Made by a program: the position numbers and the translations under genes. The notes beneath the pieces are model-generated. The model was given only the letters and a program-made list of their open reading frames with translations, was not told the DNA's origin and did no database searches. A DNA stretch of 26,048 nt from Willaertia magna (lineage: Eukaryota > Heterolobosea > Eutetramitea > Acrasida > Naegleriidae), in the NCBI GenBank assembly GCA_902984215.1, contig CADWAF010001105.1, positions 1 to 26,048 on the forward strand. The letters are read 5' to 3'. Within the stretch, counting starts at the first letter, position 1. Every line of letters starts with the position of its first letter. Below, one piece after another: positions 16,801 through 26,016 of the stretch.

Positions 16801-19800
16801 AACAAACCTTAGCTTCGGTTGATAAAATTCCATTACAAGTCGTCATATTGCAATACTCACCAAAATAATATTGATTACAGTCACATTTTCCATCCTCTGA
16901 ACAGATACCATGGTTGCAATTAAAGGAACAACTCTTTGGTGTACTAGATGTTGGAACACTTAGACTTTTATCTATATTACCTGTACTATCCGAAGAGTAA
17001 CTTGTAGCAAACTGTGAATTACGAATTGAGGGAGAAATGTAATTTGCTTCACTGTCTGAATTGAAAAGATTGCCATGTTTTGGATTCAATTCCTGTCCGG
17101 ATAAACTTGGATTTGGCTGTGATAATCCAGTAACAGGTGAGTCTTTGCTTGACTTTTCTCCAAAACTACGATATTGTAACGATTGTAGAGTACTTTGTTT
17201 TTCTGCTGATGCTTGTGGATCAATGTTAACACCGTTTGTAGTACTAGTTGATTTTGTGTATAAGGTATTGACAGAATCTAAAGATTTCAAAGAATCAGAA
17301 TGTAGGTGGTTTGATGAAGCTACAAAAGTTTTTGCTGTGGTGGGGATAGCTTTGAAAGAATGACTAATAAACTCTCCTTTTAAAGAAAACAATGGTGATA
17401 TTTGTTGGGGTATGGACGAATTTTCTTCATTTTGTGTTGATGACGCTGGGGTAGATGAAATAGACAGCCGTGGCTCTGTTAAATGTGATATTTTGGGTGC
17501 AGTTGACAAAGCATTATTACCTGAAATAGTTGGTGAATCTTTTTCCCCATTATAATTTTGTGACGCTTCTTTTTCTGGTGGTTGTAAGTACTTATATTCA
17601 GGGGATGAAAGAAGGTTACTAGGTTTACTTAAAACCTTATTAGTCGATTGCTCCATTGTTTCTGATACTTCATTTGAGTTAATTGGGGAGGAAAATTTAT
17701 GTAAATTTAAAATACTATCGCTTTGGTTTTGGTCTATTATGTCTTTGTTTGAGCTTTCTTCTTTTTGTGAGGGGGAGAGCTTTGTCTCGGATGAGTCAAC
17801 TGGGATTGATGATCCAACTGCTACTAGGGATGGTCCAACTGGGGAGGCAACGGTACTTTCACTAAATGAATTTGATTCATTTTCAATCGGTGAAGATGAT
17901 GCATTTTCTAAAAGAGAGACTAAAGTCTGTGAAGAAGCAATATTCATGGTTTGTTGTGATTGAGTGAATGAACCTTCTTCTATATGTGAAGTTGAGAGCA
18001 TTGTTTCTTCGTCATTTTCACTTACTTGGGTTGAACCATATAAAACTGTGGTACTTTCCTTTAAAGAAGATAATGTATTGTCTTCCTTGTTAGGCGAAAT
18101 CCCAGCAATATTACTTGAAGTTACACTGGAACTTGAAGGTAAAATTGGAGTAGATTCATGAGTTGATATAAAAGAGTGGACAGGTGTTGATAATGACTTT
18201 GAATAAGATTGCCTTGGTGCAGTAAAAACAGCGTCTGAGTGAGGTGTGGTAATTTCTGGAGTCTTGGCTGAAGAGGTACTCTCAAATAAATTTGAATCAA
18301 TTGGATTACTTTCCTTTGGAGATAATGCACTTTTCAAATGGGAAGCAAATGGATCTGATGATGTCTCTTGTTTTGGTTCAACTGAGGTACTGGTGCGTAA
18401 TAAATTAGGATTGCTTGATTCCAAACGAGGTTGCGAATTAGATGAAAATATTGCTCTTTCCGCTAATGTTTCTAGTGATTCATGTTTTTCTGAAGACGAA
18501 ACAAGTTCTTTCCCAAGAGGGACTCCAGAGCTTAATTGAATAGAGGGAGTTTGTTGTGATTGAGAAATAATAACTGCATCATTTTCAACGGGGGATGAGG
18601 CTGGGATTGAATTTGGCTGGAACGATGAGCTAACTGGACCCGGAGGTTCAATCGGAGAGATGTTTTTGCTTGCAGTACTAGCTTCAACAGATGGCAAGTT
18701 AATCTTTGGATTATTAGATGTTGGTTTAGGTGAGTTTAAAGTATTAAATGAAGTCTCAGTATTCATATTGGTTGGGGAAGCTCCGCCCTTCACATTACAG
18801 CTTGGAATACGCGATACGCCTAAAGATGATTCTAAATAACCAGGAGAAGTAGTAAATTTTGTTAAGGAACTTGTTAAAAGCGATTCTAGGTTTGAGTTCT
18901 TGTTGGGTGTACTGACCTCCTTCCTTAATGAAGTTTCATAGCCAAATGGAATAGTGGAAGAAGTAATAATTGGTTTAAGAGAAGTGGTTTGTGGAGGTGC
19001 TTCAGTATCACTTTTGGAAGAACTTTTGAATGTTTTTACTCCAATATAATCCCTTTCAAAAGCTCCAATATCCGGTGCAAGGCCATCATACCCCAATCCT
19101 ACATCTACACCAGCATCTATTAGTGTACTATTATTCAATAAATTATAGTTATTTAGATATGGATTAACGAAATTATATTTTAGATCCAAAGCATCAGTTT
19201 TCCAAATATTTGTTAGTTTATCCATTGGGATTGTTTGCCATGCTTTATAATAAACTCCTTGTAAATTGAAATAATTGTTTGTGAAATTCCAGTATGGTAA
19301 TAGGGAATAGGAAGAGTTAGGGGCAATATATTCACAATTAATAAAAACATTGTTAGCGGCTATAAAGCTACGAGGATAGAAATTAGTTTCTGCCTTATAT
19401 ACTTTTCCATCCAATACCAATTCATCTAGAATAGATCTAGTAAAACCCCTAATTTCTTCAACTTCTTTTTCTACACTTGTATTTACTCCCAAAAGATTTC
19501 CTTTCTTATCTAACAAACCTCTTTTAACTAGAGCATCCCAATAAAGTTTTACAGTACCATTCTCCAATAAAAAATTATTAATAAATTCTAAATGTTTACT
19601 TGGAAAACTAAGATCAGATATCACTGAATTAATGAACCTAATCGTTTGATCTTGCACTAAGGTGCTATTATTAGTATTTATAGAAGATAGTAAATCAACT
19701 AAGGTTGTATTTTTGTCCCACAATAAAGTATTTGCTACATAATTACTCTTTGCTTTGACATCATTAGCAAGTACCATAAATGCACCGTATGCAAAACTTG

Positions 19801-22243
19801 AAGCCCCAACAAAACTACTATAACGAACGGATGTTTCAAAATTCAATTTAAAACGCAAACCGGAATTAATAAAATCGTTATTATAAACCTTTGATTTGGC
19901 ATTGTTAATTATAAGAAGGCTACCATTTATAAATATATTCTTTGTAATATTAATTTCCCCAATGCGTTCTATAATAAGATTATAGGCGTAGTTATTTTGA
20001 AAGTAATTCTCTGAAATTGTGACATTGGTACAACCATAGATGAGTAAATTTGAATTGAGTGCTAAATCACTTAAATAAGACCTAAAGATATTATTCCTAA
20101 CAACACCGTTCCAACAGTAAAATGTTTGTATATTAGAATACCCTATAGAAATCCCCTTTAAAGAATTATGATGACAATTGCAATTTTCAATTATAAAATT
20201 AGTTTTTTTTTGATTTAAGCTTATTCCATTTTGGTTGTTATATGCAAACTCGCTATATCCTACATACAATCTATTTGTATTTCCAATATACAACCCATTA
20301 TTCCTATTAAAAAGAGATTTTACATTAGTTATTTTCATGTCACTACAACCATTTACGCAATAAATACCATTGCCTAAAAATCTTTGGACTGTAAAACCAT
20401 CTAAAATAAACCCTTCTCTCATTTGATCAATTACTACACCATCTTGTAATAAGGATGTTTCCACTGACAAATATTTAGGATCTGTGCCGTTATAAGGTGA
20501 GATATAAAGAAACCCTTCTGTAAATACATATTCCCCTGGTTTTGAAATAAGTCCTGGATGGAGAGCCATTGCATACCTGTCGTTAGCGGAGATAGTAGGT
20601 TGGTATTTGAGCAATATAAGAGTAGCCTGATTTAAGGTGGCATTATATGCTACAATTTTCTTTGTGATAATTGAATCTGATATGGGTGAATAGTGATAAA
20701 TGGTTGCATTTACCCAGTAATTATCTGTGACACGGTCTCCATTTGAATTATTTCTAAACATACTGTGTAAATTAAGGTATTCTAATACACCATCTGCAGG
20801 AGAAAGATAACGTCCAACAAAAACATCTTTAGCACCAACAGTTACATAATTATCAACTAAATTTAAATCATTTTTTGGTGGAGTGGGTTTCATTACCATG
20901 ACTAAGGGTACTGAGTCTTGCAGTACAAAGTGGCTAAAGACACTCCTTTGTAGGTTGTATTTATAAATTGTTAACGGACTGTTTGTAAAGACAGTCCATG
21001 ATGAACTTTTCAACAATTCTGCACCATGTATTACGGCTTTACCTTGTTCTACTGCTTTTATAGTTATTGCTTGTTCTACCACTGTAGATGCATTAATAAA
21101 CAAAGGTTCTCTATAAACACCATTTGCAAGAAATAGTGTGTCTCCAGGGAGTAACATCATTTGACTACGCCTTAAAGTTTTCCAAGCTGTCGGTAAAGTG
21201 AGCCCTGTATTATTGTCAGATCCATGGATTGGATCAACAAAATAAGTTATTGGTGCTCTAATATCAGTACGTATCCCTTTTGTAACCTTTACATTTAATA
21301 TACTATATCTAGATATAGTAGGTGAATTAGTTGTTCTTTCATAAAAACCAAACCTTGATTTTGAGTTAAATTTGTTAAAGGCACCAGGATTAGTATCAGC
21401 AACAGTCAAACAATAATCTCCAGAATATCCTAATTTACCGTATTTAATTGTTGTGATATTGTTTGCTTTTAAAATGTAAATTTTGAAGCTTCCATAATAG
21501 TTTCCGTAAAGAGGAGGTAATAGTTCACTTCTAGTACCTTCTAGTAGAACAGTCCTAACACCATTCATTACCCTTACAATTCGTAAAGGTGGTGTACTTA
21601 AGTTAATTTCATAATAATTATTTTCATCAATATACATAAAGGTTACACCTCTTGTGGTATACAAGGTAGAGTAAGTTTCAAAATATAGTGTTACGTCATT
21701 AAAATCAACGGTATCGTTGCTAACAACTAAGGAATTATTGGTATATATCTTCATATCATTACCCACAGTACCCCTAAGTACTTTCCACGACATTCCATTA
21801 ACTAATTTATTATCTACCACATTAATATTCCCATCAGAAAAATCATCTTGCAAAATAATTGTAGTATTTTTGGCTAACGGCAATGGTTCTACTACCACCG
21901 AGAAATTATAAAAGGTTTGATAAACTAAAGCCTTAGAATCAGTTAATGTTATACTCATAGTAAGATCATATCTACCAGCATACCCCTTTCTAGTGTTAAA
22001 AGAAAAAACGCCCTTAGTGTATGACATGTCCGTAACTAATGAAGCACCAGAGGCTTGTTTTATGTTAATTAGTAAATCAGAGTATGTTATTTCACTGATG
22101 GAAATTTGGGGTGTTATAGAAAATCCACCCCATTCCTGTATTCGTATTTCATTCTTTGGTTGAACCACACTTACTCGTTGTGCCTCAATAAAAACGGTTA
22201 TTAAGGATACAAGCAAACAAAGTAAAATGATGTATGCAGGCAT
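13871..22243 (-). CDS. Giant type I surface protein: beta-helix, Ser/Thr stalk, EGF, TIG, one membrane span
   Basis: 2790 residues in one exon. A signal peptide (1-21, YIILLCLLVSLITVFIEA) is followed by an Ig/cadherin-like segment (about 25-120) and a concanavalin-like region (about 130-320). Next is a right-handed parallel beta-helix (about 327-1065), with ITYFVDPIHGSDNNTG, LLPGDTLFLANGVYREPLFI and many NN..IY/NYF rungs. Residues about 1070-1768 are a Ser/Thr/Pro-rich stalk, likely O-glycosylated. EGF-like repeats lie at about 1771-1920, with Cys-x-GI..VCSGRGAC..CxC..GY..C units. A beta-rich domain (1920-2225) and two IPT/TIG-like repeats (from about 2228 and 2329: PTITSISQRFSPFEGGSLI, INSITPDKASNGDLLKITG) come next. 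A single membrane span (about 2683-2712) precedes an 80-residue tail that starts with a KRRNKKKK stop-transfer cluster. Many N-x-S/T sites are present. It probably acts in adhesion or carbohydrate recognition at the cell surface; no ligand can be named. It ends in TGA, with TAA two codons later. Confidence 0.93.
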   Translation of the reverse strand: MPAYIILLCLLVSLITVFIEAQRVSVVQPKNEIRIQEWGGFSITPQISISEITYSDLLINIKQASGASLVTDMSYTKGVFSFNTRKGYAGRYDLTMSITLTDSKALVYQTFYNFSVVVEPLPLAKNTTIILQDDFSDGNINVVDNKLVNGMSWKVLRGTVGNDMKIYTNNSLVVSNDTVDFNDVTLYFETYSTLYTTRGVTFMYIDENNYYEINLSTPPLRIVRVMNGVRTVLLEGTRSELLPPLYGNYYGSFKIYILKANNITTIKYGKLGYSGDYCLTVADTNPGAFNKFNSKSRFGFYERTTNSPTISRYSILNVKVTKGIRTDIRAPITYFVDPIHGSDNNTGLTLPTAWKTLRRSQMMLLPGDTLFLANGVYREPLFINASTVVEQAITIKAVEQGKAVIHGAELLKSSSWTVFTNSPLTIYKYNLQRSVFSHFVLQDSVPLVMVMKPTPPKNDLNLVDNYVTVGAKDVFVGRYLSPADGVLEYLNLHSMFRNNSNGDRVTDNYWVNATIYHYSPISDSIITKKIVAYNATLNQATLILLKYQPTISANDRYAMALHPGLISKPGEYVFTEGFLYISPYNGTDPKYLSVETSLLQDGVVIDQMREGFILDGFTVQRFLGNGIYCVNGCSDMKITNVKSLFNRNNGLYIGNTNRLYVGYSEFAYNNQNGISLNQKKTNFIIENCNCHHNSLKGISIGYSNIQTFYCWNGVVRNNIFRSYLSDLALNSNLLIYGCTNVTISENYFQNNYAYNLIIERIGEINITKNIFINGSLLIINNAKSKVYNNDFINSGLRFKLNFETSVRYSSFVGASSFAYGAFMVLANDVKAKSNYVANTLLWDKNTTLVDLLSSINTNNSTLVQDQTIRFINSVISDLSFPSKHLEFINNFLLENGTVKLYWDALVKRGLLDKKGNLLGVNTSVEKEVEEIRGFTRSILDELVLDGKVYKAETNFYPRSFIAANNVFINCEYIAPNSSYSLLPYWNFTNNYFNLQGVYYKAWQTIPMDKLTNIWKTDALDLKYNFVNPYLNNYNLLNNSTLIDAGVDVGLGYDGLAPDIGAFERDYIGVKTFKSSSKSDTEAPPQTTSLKPIITSSTIPFGYETSLRKEVSTPNKNSNLESLLTSSLTKFTTSPGYLESSLGVSRIPSCNVKGGASPTNMNTETSFNTLNSPKPTSNNPKINLPSVEASTASKNISPIEPPGPVSSSFQPNSIPASSPVENDAVIISQSQQTPSIQLSSGVPLGKELVSSSEKHESLETLAERAIFSSNSQPRLESSNPNLLRTSTSVEPKQETSSDPFASHLKSALSPKESNPIDSNLFESTSSAKTPEITTPHSDAVFTAPRQSYSKSLSTPVHSFISTHESTPILPSSSSVTSSNIAGISPNKEDNTLSSLKESTTVLYGSTQVSENDEETMLSTSHIEEGSFTQSQQTMNIASSQTLVSLLENASSSPIENESNSFSESTVASPVGPSLVAVGSSIPVDSSETKLSPSQKEESSNKDIIDQNQSDSILNLHKFSSPINSNEVSETMEQSTNKVLSKPSNLLSSPEYKYLQPPEKEASQNYNGEKDSPTISGNNALSTAPKISHLTEPRLSISSTPASSTQNEENSSIPQQISPLFSLKGEFISHSFKAIPTTAKTFVASSNHLHSDSLKSLDSVNTLYTKSTSTTNGVNIDPQASAEKQSTLQSLQYRSFGEKSSKDSPVTGLSQPNPSLSGQELNPKHGNLFNSDSEANYISPSIRNSQFATSYSSDSTGNIDKSLSVPTSSTPKSCSFNCNHGICSEDGKCDCNQYYFGEYCNMTTCNGILSTEAKVCSGRGACFEYNNCICQNGYLSNDCSIITCFGIPSNYSNVCGSNGLCVKPDICLCNEGFTGSTCQTPKCFGVSSFNPLVCSSRGACIEKDKCKCNENYFGYQCQYYRQKSHSCIGLFSNVLEYSNSGTNIDLHFNLVDLSCGQVLLNSTFRVSANEVNLGKLTNSEQKLFSLVESGNHITIRTFDREYGNINADEVIYNDSGIDKLIYYYKNDVFYGITLSNSNLILSTIDLNNDKMVKVIGRISDILVANVEDINMAYNSKQELILFIKVITSQGVLQLLRYNVCQITYSFILLGIGEFSINDKIFIEKDTISSKEYIVLIRNNGLSIYESYISYFSNIENDDTGGIPPALKLIIQENNFKLNITNDKISFVLFNSTMQIVNENTQVLSLINLNTKLIENIKISMENSYIKVFGLVAPTITSISQRFSPFEGGSLIGLKGVLMSFTNTIQLKTTDGIVMSTLSISNNCNLQDYNYCFTTENVMDRLIGNPASLNVMLYLEKSPTYLTLTLYNNIINSITPDKASNGDLLKITGTFFNSTQLQCRYTIPSAKRKRNLNDAPVAVVLTKGTYDNENTIHCQVNGIDDLNNGKLVLVEVSNDGILFTPLDYQNYFVYAAPSYVSNNKTTGIDNFFRSSIDNTTSITQPIVVDVISNTTYKEALKITSNFECEGGSQETKRKLLESPTKINIYKKYIYLEFSLEPSSNLYVGNTAELYIFYDINNYFAGKVGFNEENNKVISLEWNLLQKSSSFSTICDFSTFTIYTIRISVEYEDSVTFYLIVELLNTNVERICDVRNKLLLSNTEYLEIMSRNYTISIGQSLSCKDYTTAYSGSTSLIIEDIGVNCINENDCASVILENQTPIITKEESGLDVLKVVIIVLVVLFVLLFVCVLILLPCCIFILHKRRNKKKKNANIVSPRKRGKSYLTKGNSSQRILYVVKNNDKTVLEFTSEDINEEEPGSVTETVVTDITKSGCLLR

Positions 22244-22684
22244 GTATCTTTGATTGTTTTTTTAAAAAACGTTGTAGATTAAAGTTGGCAAACCAAAAAC
22301 TGTCTGTACATATCTAACTCAAGTTGAACTCTCCTTAAAAACACGAGGGGCCAATATTTCCAATTATTGAAGAAATTGGCTCATGAGGTTTAAATAACGT
22401 ATAGATTTTTATGCGCCAAAAGCAAGTATTCCCGGAATGTAAATTGCCTTTTCAAAATATACTTAACAGTATTCTTACAATCACTAGGGAAATAACAAAG
22501 ATATTAACTAACACAGGGTGTCCTTGGCTTTTCAACCTGTCGGCGAAATTATGCTAACTTTTTTTTGGCGCTCTTTTTTTTCCCATTATTTCAAACAAAT
22601 GGTCTCTAAGTTTCACCGCCTTCTAGTCTACAAAAATGAGCGAAAGCACACCCTGTGTGAAGTTACATTGTAAACTAAATATTA
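22244..22684. promoter_or_regulatory. Intergenic region with E2F-like and inverted GC-rich motifs
   Basis: A 441-bp gap: 3' of the SECISBP2-like gene and upstream of the giant surface-protein gene, both on the minus strand. It is less AT-rich than other gaps. It holds GCGCCAAAA (22413-22421) and its reverse complement TTTTGGCGC (22563-22571), both matching the E2F consensus TTTSGCGC. It also has CGGCGAAA (about 22542-22549) and GGCCAAT (about 22348-22354). An 11-bp motif ACACAGGGTGT (22511-22521) returns inverted at 22648-22658. No gene or RNA is seen. The regulatory role is inferred. Confidence 0.4.
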
Positions 22685-24343
22685 TTAAACATCCAAAGAT
22701 GTCTTTTCCTCTTCGTTATCAATTGATTGTAATATTTCTACTAATTCTTTAGCTTTTTTAAACTCCTCAAATGCTCCATCCATACTATACAATGCAACAA
22801 CACTAATTTTGTTAATCTTTTCAAGTGCTTTTGCGATTTTCTTTCTATTTAAAGCAAAAAAGATTGGTAATCCTTGCTCTTTAGCTTGTGTTATAATTTT
22901 TGCAACACATTCATCCAATCCACCTGGTGTTGTAATTTTTTGGATATTTGGTGCAATGATGACAGCTCTTACTTGTTTTAATTTCAATCCTTTCAAGGTT
23001 TCTCTTATTCCTACAACATATCTTCTTTTGGATTTAAATTTCTTTTGTTCATTCTTTTTTAAACGTTTTTGGTAGGTGTGTAGTTTTGTTAACAATGTTT
23101 CAATCAAATTATCCAATGTAGGATTTAATGGATAGTAAACATATTCTCTAATTTTCATTTGTGTTGATTGTTTGTTTTTATTTGTTGGTTGTGATTCATT
23201 AATAATATTTGTATTAATTTCTGTATTGTCACAAATAACTGTTTCTTTTCTTTCTGTTTCATTGTCGGATTCACTCATATCACTTTCTTGTCTGTATGTA
23301 AACTCTTTTTCGTTAATTGTTTTGTCTTCTTTCTTTATGTCATCATTCTCTTCAATTTCAATTAAAAATTCATGTAAAGTATCATCTTCTTCCTGTTTTT
23401 CCTCTTCTTTATTATTTTCTTTCCAGTTTCTTATGTCAACAATCTGATTAGGAGCTATTTGATTTAATTTACGTATTTCTTTTTCTTTTAAAATTATGCG
23501 TTTCAATTTATTTGGTTTTTTCTTTCTTCTAGTTGCAAATTTAACTGTTCCTTCGTTATTTCCTTCTTCATTCAATTTATTATTTTCTAATTTTTTCTTG
23601 TTATCTATTTGTTGATCGTGTTTTAGGTCAGTTTTCTTTTTTAAAGTAATTGCTTCCATGAAAGCATTATAAATATCTTGATTAGTTATTTCTTTTAAAT
23701 TAGATGAGTTAATTTCTAAACGGATAGGCTTCATTCCTTTAGTGTTACCTTTGGCTTGAATTGCTTTTGTTATTCTATTCTTCTTCAATACAACATTATC
23801 TTTATTATTCTTCTTTTGTAAAGTTTTATTTTGTTCTTCATGTTTTTCTTCTTTCTTTTCTTGTAATTGCTTAGTTAATTCCTTTCCAATATAATCTCCT
23901 AAAATTAAAGGTTGTTTATTAGGAAACAAAGAAGGTTTATTTTCTTCGGTATTCTTTTTCTTCTTTTTCTTCTTCTTTTTTTTAATATCTCCTGTTGTTG
24001 CATTATTTTCATTTACTTCGTTGCATCGTTTTTGATTATTTTCTGTTGTTGTGTTAGTTTCTCCGGCAATTATTCTTATCGTTTTCTTTGGCTCTAATGT
24101 GACTTTACTTTGTAAAACATCAAGATACGAAAAATTATTTGTCACAATATTGTCATTGTTGGCAGTTGTTTGTTGGGTTTTAGGAAAATTCTTTAAGTAG
24201 AGATTATTTTCCTTTCCCGTATGCAATTTATTATTCTTTTTATCGGATTTTGGTGTGGAGTCTGAAGAAGGGTGATTGTTGGTGTTTGTTGGAAAAAAAG
24301 GTTTGCTACTTGCATTTAATGTATTAGTTTTGTGGTTTTGCAT
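22685..24343 (-). CDS. SECISBP2: SECISBP2-like protein with C-terminal L7Ae RNA-binding domain
   Basis: 552 residues, one exon. The N-terminal 400 residues are low-complexity: Asn/Thr/Lys-rich with a run of ten or more lysines (about 120-130, likely nuclear or nucleolar targeting) and acidic stretches. The C terminus (about 405-545) matches SECIS-binding protein 2. PTLDNLIETLLTKLHTYQKR precedes KRRYVVGIRETLKGLKLKQ, then RAVIIAPNIQKITTPGGLDE, PIFFALNRKKIAKAL and VVALYSMDGAFEEFKK. This is the L7Ae/L30e fold that binds kink-turn RNA, and the preceding segment plus the REVLKHLKL-like helix are specific to the SBP2 branch rather than to ribosomal L7Ae/L30. SBP2 binds the SECIS element in 3' UTRs and recruits EFSec so that UGA is read as selenocysteine. 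The N-terminal half of animal SBP2 is not recognisable. The stop is TAA. Alternative: an SBP2-like (SECISBP2L) paralogue. Confidence 0.85.
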   Translation of the reverse strand: MQNHKTNTLNASSKPFFPTNTNNHPSSDSTPKSDKKNNKLHTGKENNLYLKNFPKTQQTTANNDNIVTNNFSYLDVLQSKVTLEPKKTIRIIAGETNTTTENNQKRCNEVNENNATTGDIKKKKKKKKKKNTEENKPSLFPNKQPLILGDYIGKELTKQLQEKKEEKHEEQNKTLQKKNNKDNVVLKKNRITKAIQAKGNTKGMKPIRLEINSSNLKEITNQDIYNAFMEAITLKKKTDLKHDQQIDNKKKLENNKLNEEGNNEGTVKFATRRKKKPNKLKRIILKEKEIRKLNQIAPNQIVDIRNWKENNKEEEKQEEDDTLHEFLIEIEENDDIKKEDKTINEKEFTYRQESDMSESDNETERKETVICDNTEINTNIINESQPTNKNKQSTQMKIREYVYYPLNPTLDNLIETLLTKLHTYQKRLKKNEQKKFKSKRRYVVGIRETLKGLKLKQVRAVIIAPNIQKITTPGGLDECVAKIITQAKEQGLPIFFALNRKKIAKALEKINKISVVALYSMDGAFEEFKKAKELVEILQSIDNEEEKTSLDV

Positions 24344-25301
24344 TTTTTTTTTAATCCCGAGATAAAAAAAATAACTACAAATAGAGCCATTGTACCAATG
24401 GCTTAGTAAAGAGTTTAATAAAGTTAACTTAAATAATAATAATACTAGACTGGAGATTTCTATGGAAAATAATAAATTAAAAGTTATGCATAAAGAAAAG
24501 ACAAATAATAATTCTCAAAAGATAATTGAAAATAGATGAATAAAAATTATAAATAAAAAAACTAAAGTATAATAAACTATAAGAATAATACAAAATCTAA
24601 AGAGTAAATTATTTTAATATAATAAAAACTATTCCTCTATTTTTTAAACAATTTTAGTGCTGAAAAAAATATAAATTTATAGAATTATAGACATAACTAA
24701 AATTAATAATGTTAATATTAAAAATAAATTAATAGTTTTATCTTTTATTAAAAAAGAATATAGGAATAAAGTAATTGTTAATAAAATATTTAATGGTGTT
24801 ATTTTAATAGATAAAGGGTAGTTTGTTAATAATATAATTAACTTTAAAATTAAAGTTTTTAAAAAATTGTATTTAATATAATTAATTATATGAAAATTAA
24901 AAATCTTTAAAAATAAATTAATAGTTTTACTTTAAAAAAGATAAATTAAAAAAATAAAAAATAATTATTAAAATTATACATAAAAATAATTATTTAGTTT
25001 ATTTTAATGTTTAAAAAAAATAAAAGAGTTTGGTTGTTTATGTTTTTTGGGAATATTGTAAATTTTTTTTTATAAATTATTTTTTTTATAAAGTCAGTAC
25101 ACTTTATTTTTAAAGAGTGACTATGTAGAAGATAGGATAGTGGAGAATATATAAAAATGAAAATAAAAAAAAGTTATAAAATAAAAATTATTAATAGTTA
25201 TTAATTGTTTTTTTGTATTATAAATGATGTAGGGTAGAAAAGATTAATAATTATTTATTGAATAAATAAATATTTTTTATTAATTTAATAATAAAGGTTA
25301 T

Positions 25302-25435
25302 TTAATTTTTTTTAAAATAGTATTTTATATAAAAGTATATTAAAGGTTTTTTTATAAAAATTTATAAAATTTATATAATTTATACTTTTTAAAAAATATT
25401 ACTTTTATATAAAATACTTTTTTAAAAAAAATTAA
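25302..25435. repeat. Imperfect inverted repeat, about 38-bp arms
   Basis: The left arm is about 25302-25340 and the right arm about 25397-25435. The core AGTATTTTATATAAAAGTA (25319-25337) is the exact reverse complement of 25400-25418. The outer parts (TTTAATTTTTTTTAAAA.. against ..TTTTAAAAAAAATTAAA) pair with a few mismatches. The loop is about 56 bp and itself contains TTTATAAAATTTATATAA-like sequence. Confidence 0.55.
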
Positions 25436-25459
25436 AAATTAAAATTGTTTCAAAAAGTA

Positions 25460-26016
25460 TATAAATTTATACTCTTTTTATTATTATTTAAAGAAATTAT
25501 TTTTTACTTAAATAGAATATCTACAATATTTGTTTAATCTTTTTTGTTTAATTTTATTTGTAAAGTATTTGTAATTATTGTTAATTTAAATTGAGTTCTT
25601 TTTTGTTTAAAATTATTACTATTATTTCTAAATCTTAAAAAGAAATTAAAAAAGTATAAATTTATACAGTTTTTAAATTTTTAAAAATGTATGCGGACTT
25701 AAATTTATTACAACAAACTTAAATTTACCACAACAGATAAAAAATCTATAAAATAGATAAACTATTTAGTTTTTAATTATATAAATTTATATTCTTTAAT
25801 TCAAAAAACTCTATAAATTTATACAGTTTTCAAGATTTTTTGATAAAAAATTTTTTCTTTGTTTTTTCATTTTTATTTTACCATCATTTTTTAGATAGTA
25901 TAAGATAAGATTTTATTAGTTTTTCATATTTAAATAAAATAAAATTTAAAAATTAATACTAAAAAATAAACTAAAAACAAATTTAATAATTTTTTAAAAA
26001 ATTATATAAATTTATA
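25460..26016. repeat. Five dispersed copies of TATAAATTTATA
   Basis: The 12-bp perfect palindrome TATAAATTTATA occurs at 25460-25471, 25655-25666, 25780-25791, 25812-25823 and 26005-26016. Three copies (25655, 25812, 26005) are followed by CAGTTTT, and a fourth by CTCTTTT, so the repeated unit is longer than the palindrome and has a direction. Spacing is irregular. The C and G in the flank argue against pure compositional chance. Confidence 0.6.
25697..25736 (+). repeat. Two-copy 20-bp tandem repeat
   Basis: ACTTAAATTTATTACAACAA (25697-25716) is followed directly by ACTTAAATTTACCACAACAG (25717-25736), with three differences. Confidence 0.6.

Noticed and set aside
17061..18539. Several plus-strand frames of 60-100 codons opposite the stalk of the giant protein
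   Set aside because: The Ser/Thr-rich stalk leaves few stops on the other strand. The frames have no leader, no recognisable domain and no continuity.
25697..25736. Telomere-like repeats at the right end of the window
   Set aside because: Only two 20-bp copies, without the G-rich strand bias of telomeric repeats.
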